NCBI GenBank assembly: GCA_017958845.1
Contig: JAGDBW010000086.1
Span: forward strand, 1-10,776
Source of the DNA: Clostridia bacterium
Lineage (GTDB): Bacteria; Bacillota; Clostridia; Oscillospirales; CAG-272
Reading direction: 5' to 3'
DNA: 10,776 nucleotides
In this document: one piece after another, positions 1 through 5,362 of the stretch
How positions within the stretch are numbered: the stretch's first letter is position 1
Layout: each line of letters starts with the position of its first letter
Translations under genes and position numbers: made by a program
Notes under the pieces: generated by a model
Databases searched by the model: none
What the model was told of the DNA's origin: nothing
The model's input: only the letters and a program-made list of their open reading frames with translations

Positions 1-111
1 GAGAAAGTGATCTCAAACAAAACCGAGCCCGCCGATATGGCGGGCACTTTTTTGCGATCGGCCACAGGCGGGGAGCGGGCCACGGCGGAGCGCACGCACG
101 CCGCAGAGACG
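1..111 (+). repeat. Direct repeat copy 1 (gene end plus terminator unit)
   Basis: This 111-base stretch recurs at 168-278 with 7 mismatches by hand alignment (positions 20, 26, 62, 65, 81, 93 and 106), about 94% identity, at a constant offset of 167. It holds a stop codon (TGA at 8-10), a terminator hairpin at 27-53 and a GC-rich tail. The two copies and the 56 bases between them look like a tandem duplication of a 167-bp unit that probably began upstream of the window. Confidence 0.9.
27..53 (+). terminator. Intrinsic terminator, repeat copy 1
   Basis: The stem GCCCGCC (27-33) pairs with GGCGGGC (39-45) around loop GATAT, followed after AC by six T (48-53). It would end the transcript of the gene whose stop is proposed at 8-10. 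Confidence 0.8.
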
Positions 112-167
112 GACGATAAAGCAGCCCTCGCCCGCCTCGCCGCCGCGCAGGCCGCGATCAAGAACCC

Positions 168-278
168 GAGAAAGTGATCTCAAACACAACCGTGCCCGCC
201 GATATGGCGGGCACTTTTTTGCGATCGGACAGAGGCGGGGAGCGGGCAACGGCGGAGCGGACGCACGCCGCAAAGACG
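168..278 (+). repeat. Direct repeat copy 2 (gene end plus terminator unit)
   Basis: This is the second copy of the 1-111 repeat. One of the mismatches (T193 against A26 in copy 1) lengthens the terminator stem from 7 to 9 bp here, so copy 2 has the better terminator. Similarity stops at 278, where a run of seven T begins. Confidence 0.9.
192..220 (+). terminator. Intrinsic terminator, repeat copy 2
   Basis: The stem GTGCCCGCC (192-200) pairs perfectly with GGCGGGCAC (206-214) around loop GATAT, followed directly by six T (215-220). It duplicates the terminator at 27-53 with two more base pairs. Confidence 0.85.
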
Positions 279-344
279 TTTTTTTGGATCGTCTGACCCG
301 TTCGCTTGTTTCGGCAGCGGGGCGTGTTTCGGCGGCGGGGCGGC

Positions 345-373
345 TTTACTTTTTTGCCCCGGTGTGATAGAAT
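345..373 (+). promoter_or_regulatory. Promoter of the aroD-like gene
   Basis: A -35 box TTTACT (345-350) and a -10 box TAGAAT (368-373) are separated by 17 bases, with TG one base before the -10 (extended -10). Transcription would start near 380, giving a leader of about 78 bases before the ATG at 458. Confidence 0.6.
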
Positions 374-397
374 GTCGGCAGAGCGTCCGCGACCCGA

Positions 398-425
398 CGG
401 AGACGGCGGGTCTCCGCGTTTTTTT
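398..425 (+). promoter_or_regulatory. Terminator-like hairpin in the aroD-like leader (candidate attenuator)
   Basis: CGGAGAC (398-404) pairs with GTCTCCG (410-416) around loop GGCGG, followed by CG and seven T (419-425), the form of an intrinsic terminator. It lies between the predicted promoter and the start codon. An alternative pairing, GACCCG (391-396) with CGGGTC (407-412), would use part of the terminator's right arm and loop, so the two structures exclude each other, as in an attenuator. The signal is not identifiable: I see no leader peptide with its own ribosome site and no known riboswitch core. Confidence 0.45.
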
Positions 426-457
426 GCGGGCGCGTCGTGAGAAAAAAGGAACGGGAG

Positions 458-1240
458 ATGAAGTCTTTTTTGCACAGCGACAGGCCGATCGTCACCACGA
501 TCCTCGCCGCCGCAAACGAATGGGACACGCCGGCCGAGATCGCGCGGGCCGTCGAAAAAGGGACGGACGCCTTTCTTTTGTCGATCGAGACGATGAAAAG
601 GGAGCAGCGCACCCCGCGCGTGTTTTCGGCCCTGTTGGCCGCGATGGGGGACAAGCCCTGCTGCGTCACCTGCTACCGGCGCGGAGACGTCGAGGACGAG
701 ACAGAGGAGCGGCGGTGCGAGCTGCTCCTGTCGGCGCTGGACTGCGGGGCCGTGATGGCCGACGTGCGGGCGGATCTGTTCGACCCGCGGGACGGCGAGT
801 TTTCGACCGACGAGGCCGCCGTCGAAAAGCAGACGGCCTTTGTTCGCCTCATCCACGAAAAAGGCAAAGAAGCGGTGATGTCCTCCCATACCTTTTTCGG
901 CGGCGTTTGCCGTTTTGTCCCGAAAGAGGAGGTGCTGCGCATCGCGGCCGAACAGCAGAAGCGCGGCGCCGATATCGCCAAGATCGTCACGGGCGCCGAC
1001 ACGGAGGAAGAGCTGCTCGAATGCTTTGAGGCCCAGCTCCTTTGCAAAAAGCAGATCGATATCCCCGTTTTGCTGTTGTGCGTCGGACGGCGGGCGATGC
1101 GCCACCGTCTGGCGGGCGGGCTCATCTATGAGCCGATCGTGTTTGTCAAGGAGGCGGACGCCGAGCCGCCCTATACCGCGACGCAGCCGCCGCTCGCGGT
1201 GATGGTCGGGCTGCTGAACAACGCCGCGCCTTTGTCCTGA
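458..1240 (+). CDS. aroD: Type I 3-dehydroquinate dehydratase-like protein
   Basis: This 260-residue protein, close to the family length of about 250, resembles class I 3-dehydroquinases. These cytoplasmic TIM barrels dehydrate 3-dehydroquinate to 3-dehydroshikimate through a lysine Schiff base in the shikimate pathway. The expected catalytic pair is visible: His144 in MSSHTFF and Lys175 in ADIAKIV. An early TILA strand and the DVRADLF segment (residues 102-108) fit barrel strands. The C-terminal substrate loop is unlike the classic form: the usual M-G-x-x-G-x-x-S-R reads CVGRRAMRHR (208-217), the GS pair is missing, and the usual APGQ reads TATQ (240-243). The start at 458 is chosen because AGGA at 447-450 lies 7 bases upstream; a GTG at 437 in frame lacks such a site. 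The gene is monocistronic, with its own promoter and terminator and no other shikimate gene nearby. It could be true AroD or a paralogue with altered substrate; the family is fairly sure, the exact function less so. Confidence 0.78.
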   Translation: MKSFLHSDRPIVTTILAAANEWDTPAEIARAVEKGTDAFLLSIETMKREQRTPRVFSALLAAMGDKPCCVTCYRRGDVEDETEERRCELLLSALDCGAVMADVRADLFDPRDGEFSTDEAAVEKQTAFVRLIHEKGKEAVMSSHTFFGGVCRFVPKEEVLRIAAEQQKRGADIAKIVTGADTEEELLECFEAQLLCKKQIDIPVLLLCVGRRAMRHRLAGGLIYEPIVFVKEADAEPPYTATQPPLAVMVGLLNNAAPLS

Positions 1241-1252
1241 CCGCCCGGACGC

Positions 1253-1281
1253 GCGCCCGCCAATCCCGGCGGGCGCTTTTT
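1253..1281 (+). terminator. Intrinsic terminator after the aroD-like gene
   Basis: The perfect 9-bp stem GCGCCCGCC (1253-1261) / GGCGGGCGC (1268-1276) encloses loop AATCCC and is followed by five T (1277-1281). It lies 12 bases after the stop codon. Confidence 0.92.
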
Positions 1282-1305
1282 GCCGGCGGGACGGAAGAAG
1301 TTTTT

Positions 1306-1348
1306 GCGCGGCGGGCGCTTTTTGTCGGCGGCGCGGAGGCGCTCTTTT
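1306..1348 (+). terminator. Two further small terminator-like hairpins
   Basis: GCGC (1306-1309) / GCGC (1315-1318) around GGCGG is followed by five T. GCGC (1331-1334) / GCGC (1339-1342) around GGAG is followed by TCTTTT. The first includes a 22-base near repeat (21 of 22 identical) of the right arm and T-run of the main terminator (1268-1289 against 1310-1331). The stems are only 4 bp, so they would be weak back-up terminators or decayed copies. Confidence 0.4.
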
Positions 1349-1436
1349 GCGGGCGGTGCGCGGGTTTTGGGGTCAGGTCGAGAGTTTTTTTACGGTCGCC
1401 CCGAGAGCGCGGCGGGACGGATCTTTGACTTTTTTG

Positions 1437-1466
1437 TTTACAGGATCGAAACGGATATGTTATAAT
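1437..1466 (+). promoter_or_regulatory. Promoter of the lipoprotein esterase gene
   Basis: The -35 box TTTACA (1437-1442) and a perfect -10 box TATAAT (1461-1466) are 18 bases apart, with TG one base upstream of the -10. The leader of roughly 70 bases is pyrimidine-rich (about 1477-1523) and shows no clear hairpin. A TTGACT at 1425-1430 also exists but is 30 bases from the -10, too far to serve it. Confidence 0.8.
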
Positions 1467-1545
1467 AGATCGGGAGTTTTCTCTCTTTGAATCTTTTCTC
1501 TTTTTCGGATTTCCCCATTTTCGATGATGAAAGGATCGTAATGTC

Positions 1546-3159
1546 ATGAAACGTGCGTTTTATACCCTGCTGTCGCTGACGCTGCTGTTCTCCTTTGGGC
1601 TGACGGCGCTGGCCGGCTGCAAAAAGGACAAACAGAAGGATCCCCCCGCTCCCGCGACCGAGGCGTCGACGGAGCAGCCCACCGATCCGCAGACCGATCC
1701 GCAATCGGACGCGCCCACTGAGCCCGAGACCGACGCGCCCACTGAGCCGGAGACCGACGCGCCCACCGAGCCGGAGACCGATCCGCCGACCGACCCGCAG
1801 ACCGAGCCGGAGACCGACCCCGCGCCGACCGAGCCGAGCGTGACCTTTCTCTCCAAGGACGGGCGCCTGATCGCGCACGTGCCGCTCTCGTCCGGTACTC
1901 CCGTCGTCGCTCCCGCGGCGCCAGAGGAGGACGGATATACCTTTGTCGGCTGGAACAAGGACTATAAGAGCGCCCGCTCGCCCATGACCGTGACGGCCCT
2001 CTACACCGAGGACGTCACGCCCTCCACGCCCGCCGAGATCCTGGCGTGGCAGCCGACCTATACCTCGACCCGCTACGGAAAGTCGGTCGGCGTCTACAAA
2101 GACCTCGTCTACGGCACCCGCGGCGACGTGACGGATGAGGGCGAGGGCTTTGATATGTCCAAAAAGACCGGCGGCTGGCTCCTCGACGCCAACCACGGCG
2201 GCACGGGTATCCACCGTCACCGCACGGGACAGCTCTTTGACGTCTATCTGCCCGCCGACTTCGGCGCTTCTACGCCGATCCTGCTCTACGTGCACGGCGG
2301 CTCCTGGTCGCAAAACTACGACAAGGACGGCTCGGCCTTTGAGCTGCTCGCCCGCATCGCCGCCAACGGCTATATCGTGGTCTCCATGGACTATATCCTG
2401 CAGAGCAACAACACCGAGGACGGCGTGACCGTCGGCCGCGAAGGCGCGACCCTCGCCGCCATGCTGGGCGATATCGACCTGATGGTCAGCTACCTCCGCG
2501 ACGTGCTGATGCCGACCATGGGCCTCCCGACCGACAACAAGATCGCCATCGCGGGCACCTCCGCCGGCGCGCATCTGGCGTCGCTGTACGCCTTTGACGA
2601 GCACGATACCTCCAAGCTGGGCCTGTCGCTGACGCACAAGCTGGAGATCGGGCTGCTGATGAGCATCGTGGGACCGGACGACCTGGCGGAGATCCTGGCC
2701 ATGCTCGCCGCCGCCAACGGCATCTCGTTTTCCAACACGCAGGCGCTGGCCGCCATCCCCGTCTCGGCCAACCCCTTTACCCAGCTCTTTGCACGTCTTT
2801 TGGGCGACGAGGGCATCGAGACTCTGGCGGATCTGATCGAGCCCGCCGCCTTTTGGTCGCCCGTCCGTCTGGTCGAGGCCGGCATCCCCGACGTGATCCT
2901 CGCCTACGCGGAGACGTCCGACGGCTCCGGCACGGACGGCATCATCCCCACCTCCACCTTTTATAACCTGCGCACCGCCGTCACCGAAGCGGGCGCAGAC
3001 TGCGACGCGGCCCTCTTTGTCGGTATCGAGCACGGACAGATCGACGACATCCGCACGACCGGCGAGTATCCCATCAAAGGCACGGAGATCACCATCCACC
3101 CCGCCGTCTGGATGGCCCAGCAGATGGCCGCGCACCGCGACGCCCTGCTCGCGCCGTAA
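1546..3159 (+). CDS. Secreted lipoprotein esterase (alpha/beta hydrolase) with InlB-type repeat
   Basis: This 537-residue protein starts with a lipoprotein signal peptide. A positive N-terminus and hydrophobic core lead to the lipobox LAGC, with Cys25 as the likely lipidated residue, so it should be anchored outside the membrane. A Thr/Pro/Glu/Asp linker with DAPTEPET repeats spans about residues 38-97. Residues 98-155 look like an InlB B-repeat (Listeria-Bacteroides type, with GYTFVGWNKDY). The rest is an alpha/beta hydrolase of the carboxylesterase/BD-FAE type: oxyanion motif HGGSW (250-254), nucleophile Ser339 in GTSAG, probable acid Asp464 in the DGIIP segment, and probable His496 in EHGQ. 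It probably cleaves an ester, perhaps an acyl or feruloyl group on plant polysaccharide, but the substrate cannot be read from sequence. ATG 1546 has GAAAGGA at 1529-1535; an ATG at 1541 is out of frame and stops at once. Its promoter and terminator make it monocistronic. Confidence 0.88.
   Translation: MKRAFYTLLSLTLLFSFGLTALAGCKKDKQKDPPAPATEASTEQPTDPQTDPQSDAPTEPETDAPTEPETDAPTEPETDPPTDPQTEPETDPAPTEPSVTFLSKDGRLIAHVPLSSGTPVVAPAAPEEDGYTFVGWNKDYKSARSPMTVTALYTEDVTPSTPAEILAWQPTYTSTRYGKSVGVYKDLVYGTRGDVTDEGEGFDMSKKTGGWLLDANHGGTGIHRHRTGQLFDVYLPADFGASTPILLYVHGGSWSQNYDKDGSAFELLARIAANGYIVVSMDYILQSNNTEDGVTVGREGATLAAMLGDIDLMVSYLRDVLMPTMGLPTDNKIAIAGTSAGAHLASLYAFDEHDTSKLGLSLTHKLEIGLLMSIVGPDDLAEILAMLAAANGISFSNTQALAAIPVSANPFTQLFARLLGDEGIETLADLIEPAAFWSPVRLVEAGIPDVILAYAETSDGSGTDGIIPTSTFYNLRTAVTEAGADCDAALFVGIEHGQIDDIRTTGEYPIKGTEITIHPAVWMAQQMAAHRDALLAP
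1684..1815 (+). repeat. 12/24-bp tandem repeat coding the lipoprotein linker
   Basis: Eleven 12-base units code the linker. Within them three 24-base units (1708-1731, 1732-1755, 1756-1779) are near identical, each coding DAPTEPET and differing by one or two third-position changes. Flanking 12-base units code DPQT, DPQS, DPPT and EPET. Such arrays can gain or lose units in frame, changing the spacing between cell surface and catalytic domain. Confidence 0.9.
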
Positions 3160-3232
3160 AACGCCGCCGCGCAAAAGACCCGAGCAGACCGACCCTGTTT
3201 GCCTGTTTGCCCGTTTGTCTTTTTGTCTTTTT

Positions 3233-3260
3233 GCCCCCGCCTCTCCCGCGGGGGCTTTTT
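3233..3260 (+). terminator. Intrinsic terminator after the lipoprotein gene
   Basis: The perfect 8-bp stem GCCCCCGC (3233-3240) / GCGGGGGC (3248-3255) encloses loop CTCTCCC. Five T follow (3256-3260), then G and seven more T. It lies about 75 bases after the stop; the sequence between is T-rich with repeated TTTG(C/T)C words. Confidence 0.92.
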
Positions 3261-3268
3261 GTTTTTTT

Positions 3269-3517
3269 CGCGGAGCGGGCGGGAGAGACAACGGGAGGGC
3301 GGCGCTTTTCGGTCGCGGGGGCGGCGGACAGAGCGCGGTCGGAGAGGCGGCGGGAAAACGGCGCGGAGAGGCGGCGGAGGGCGCTTTCGGGCGGCGGGGA
3401 CACGTCGTTTTTTGCCGAAAAAGGAAAGAGAGAGGGGCTTTTGTTTTACATTTTTGGGGTTTTTCGGCTGTGTTTTGTAAAACTTGACGCCGATTTGTAA
3501 ATTTTGTCGCTGTTTTG
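3269..3517 (+). other. Non-coding G-rich then T-rich spacer
   Basis: I see no gene with a ribosome site here. From about 3270 to 3400 the + strand is strongly purine and G rich, including four GGG runs at 3277-3299 (inner spacers 1, 9 and 1 bases), a possible but imperfect G-quadruplex. From 3435 to 3517 it becomes T-rich with TTTTTGGGG and TTTTTCGGCT words leading into the glmM promoter. Short open frames here are GC-driven and lack start signals. Confidence 0.6.
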
Positions 3518-3547
3518 TTGACTTTTTGTGCGCATCTTCCATATAAT
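3518..3547 (+). promoter_or_regulatory. Promoter of glmM
   Basis: The -35 box TTGACT (3518-3523) and a perfect -10 box TATAAT (3542-3547) are 18 bases apart. Transcription would begin around 3554, only some 20 bases before the start codon. This rules out the in-frame ATG at 3528, which sits inside the promoter. Confidence 0.82.
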
Positions 3548-3575
3548 AACGAAAGAACACAAGGAGGTGCCATCC

Positions 3576-5237
3576 ATGCCGATCAAAGCCACCCTCAAGC
3601 GTATCCGCGTCACCCTGCAGACGCTGGCGCGGGAGCTCGACCTGTCGCGTCCGACGCTGGACCGCTATATCGCGCTGTTCGACGAGGGAAAGACCATCCC
3701 GAGCACGCTCTATCAATGTATCTTTGAAAGCCTGTTTTTGCGCGAGATCCCCGACGCCGAGGAGTTTGAGCGGCGTCTTTCGCACGTGCGGCAGTCGTTT
3801 TTGCTCTATGCGAGCGAAAAAGAAAACGTCCGCCCCAAAAAAGCGAACAAAAACAAGACCGCCGTGCGCGCCGAGCACACGGGCAAGTATTTCGGCACCG
3901 ACGGCTTTCGCGGTCAGGCCGGCGTGGGGCTGACGGCCGAGCACGCCTTTTTGATCGGGCGGTATCTGGGCTGGTACTACACCGCGCGGCGGGGCGAGCG
4001 CGCCCGCATCGTGATCGGCAAGGACACCCGCCGCTCATCGTATATGTACGAAAACGCGCTGGCCGCCGGCATCACCTCGTCGGGCGCCGACGCCTATCTG
4101 CTCCACGTGACCACCACCCCCTGCGTCAGTTACATCACCCGCACAGAGAAATTTGACTGCGGGGTGATGATCTCGGCGTCCCACAACCCCTACTATGACA
4201 ACGGCATCAAGCTGATGAACGAGACGGGCGAAAAGGCCGACGACGACCTGCAGGACGCCATCGAGCGCTACATCGACGGCGACCCCGCTACCCTGCCCTT
4301 TGCCGTGGGGGAGGAGATCGGATGCACGGTCGACTTTTATTCGGGGCGCAACCGCTATATCGGCTATCTGACGTCGCTGGCCACGCGCTCGTTTGAAAAT
4401 ATGCGCGTCGGCCTCGACTGCGCCAACGGGAGCAGCTGGATGCTCGCGCGGGCGCTCTTTGACGCGCTGGGCGCCAAGACCGTGGTCATCTGTGACCACC
4501 CGGACGGGCTGAACATCAACGAGGGGTGCGGCTCCACCCACATCGAGCGGCTGCAAAAAACGGTGCGGGAGCAGCACCTGGACGCCGGCTTTGCCTTTGA
4601 CGGCGACGCCGACCGCTGTATCGCGGTGGATGAGCGCGGCGAGGAGATCAACGGCGACAAGATCCTCTATATCTGCGCCAAACACATGAAAGCCCAGGGT
4701 CAGCTGCCCTCCAACACGGTGGTGGCGACCGTCATGTCCAACATGGGACTCTTTAAGGCTCTGGAACGCGAGGGGATCGGCTACGAAAAGACGACCGTGG
4801 GCGACCGCTACGTCTATGAGAACATGAAAGAAAACGACCATATGATCGGCGGCGAGCAGTCGGGGCACGTCATCTTTCGCAAATACGCGCACACGGGCGA
4901 CGGCCTCCTCACCGCGGTCATGCTGGTGAGCGTCATGAAGGACACCCAACTGCCGCTCTCCACCCTCGCCAAGGGCGTCACGATGTACCCGCAGGTACTC
5001 AAAAACGTGTCGGTCCGCGACAAAGAAGCCGCCGTCTCCGACCCCTCTGTGCAGGCGACGCTCAACCGCCTGCTGGAAGAGCTGGGCGACGACGGACGGG
5101 TGCTGCTGCGCAAGAGCGGCACCGAGCCGGTGCTGCGCGTCATGGCCGAGGCGAGCACCCTCGAGCGCTGCGAGGCGGCCGTCGAGGATATGATCGGGGC
5201 CCTGCGCGGGAGCGGGCATCTCATCGAGATCAAGTGA
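3576..5237 (+). CDS. glmM: Phosphoglucosamine mutase with N-terminal HTH-like domain
   Basis: GlmM converts glucosamine-6-phosphate to glucosamine-1-phosphate, feeding UDP-GlcNAc and peptidoglycan synthesis in the cytoplasm. All family hallmarks are present: FGTDGFRG (residues 106-113), phosphoserine loop ISASHNP with Ser202, metal loop DGDADR (342-347), GDRYV (409-413), sugar loop GGEQSGH (425-431) and phosphate loop RKSGTEP (512-518). NINEGCGSTH favours GlmM over other hexose-phosphate mutases. The protein is 553 residues, about 100 more than the usual 445-450. The excess is N-terminal: residues 13-36 (LARELDLSRPTLDRYI) fit a helix-turn-helix, then a helical stretch and a Lys/Asn-rich linker (about 83-98) lead into the catalytic part. 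The start at 3576 is firm: AAGGAGGTG at 3561-3569 lies 6 bases before it and a promoter lies just upstream. nagB, which uses the same substrate, follows under its own promoter. Confidence 0.93.
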   Translation: MPIKATLKRIRVTLQTLARELDLSRPTLDRYIALFDEGKTIPSTLYQCIFESLFLREIPDAEEFERRLSHVRQSFLLYASEKENVRPKKANKNKTAVRAEHTGKYFGTDGFRGQAGVGLTAEHAFLIGRYLGWYYTARRGERARIVIGKDTRRSSYMYENALAAGITSSGADAYLLHVTTTPCVSYITRTEKFDCGVMISASHNPYYDNGIKLMNETGEKADDDLQDAIERYIDGDPATLPFAVGEEIGCTVDFYSGRNRYIGYLTSLATRSFENMRVGLDCANGSSWMLARALFDALGAKTVVICDHPDGLNINEGCGSTHIERLQKTVREQHLDAGFAFDGDADRCIAVDERGEEINGDKILYICAKHMKAQGQLPSNTVVATVMSNMGLFKALEREGIGYEKTTVGDRYVYENMKENDHMIGGEQSGHVIFRKYAHTGDGLLTAVMLVSVMKDTQLPLSTLAKGVTMYPQVLKNVSVRDKEAAVSDPSVQATLNRLLEELGDDGRVLLRKSGTEPVLRVMAEASTLERCEAAVEDMIGALRGSGHLIEIK

Positions 5238-5277
5238 GCTTTCGGGCGGCGTTCGTTTTTTCTCCCGCACGGCCCCG

Positions 5278-5300
5278 ACCGTTTACAACGGACGGTTTTT
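5278..5300 (+). terminator. Weak terminator-like hairpin after glmM
   Basis: ACCGT (5278-5282) can pair with ACGGT (5292-5296) around a 9-base loop, followed by T (5296-5300). Alternatively CCGTT (5279-5283) pairs with AACGG (5286-5290). The hairpin overlaps the -35 box of nagB. It is short and uncertain; glmM may read through into nagB. Confidence 0.3.
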
Positions 5301-5310
5301 GTGATATAAT
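5282..5310 (+). promoter_or_regulatory. Promoter of nagB
   Basis: The -35 box TTTACA (5282-5287) and a perfect -10 box TATAAT (5305-5310) have the ideal 17-base spacing, with TG one base before the -10. The leader is about 45 bases, without an obvious structure. Confidence 0.85.
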
Positions 5311-5362
5311 ACGATGCGACAAGTCAAACCGGCGATCGGACCGAACAGAAAAGGAGTATGCT

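Larger units (their letters stand above)
1..177 (+). pseudogene. Duplicated 3' end of an upstream gene (tail or relic)
   Basis: Two readings are possible. In the first, an upstream gene ends at TGA 8-10 (codons AGA AAG TGA). The same codons recur at 169-177 in copy 2, preceded by an Ala-rich open stretch (112-174) that reads DDKAALARLAAAQAAIKNPR then K. That stretch would be a relic of the same gene end carried by the tandem duplication. In the second, frame 1 is open from position 1 to TGA 175-177, so a longer gene could run in from upstream through copy 1 and end there. The presence of a terminator hairpin at 27-53 inside that frame favours the first reading. The 167-base offset is not a multiple of three, so the two copies sit in different frames. 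I do not recognise the protein. Confidence 0.4.

Noticed and set aside
168..278. Two 111-bp repeats as a CRISPR array or insertion-sequence ends
   Set aside because: Only two long direct copies with a terminator and gene end inside, no short regular spacers, no inverted terminal repeats and no transposase.
372..440. Possible leader peptide starting at ATG 372 for the attenuator
   Set aside because: The ATG lies within the -10 box, upstream of the expected transcription start, and has no ribosome site.
364..1029. Sense-strand open frame of 221 codons overlapping the aroD-like gene
   Set aside because: Arg/Gly-rich frame shadow without motif or ribosome site; the aroD-like frame holds the catalytic residues.
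1438..3573. Antisense open frame of about 711 codons opposite the lipoprotein gene
   Set aside because: Its Gly/Arg/Leu repeat stretch is simply the complement of the sense linker repeats, it has no ribosome site, and the sense gene has a signal peptide, catalytic motifs, promoter and terminator.
4035..5270. Antisense open frame of about 411 codons opposite glmM
   Set aside because: Low-complexity His/Val/Arg/Gly-rich translation with no family motif; it mirrors the third-position GC bias of glmM.
5234..5362. Extended nagB start upstream of 5363
   Set aside because: The extension overlaps the end of glmM and the nagB promoter; 5363 has a strong ribosome site and gives the normal N-terminus.
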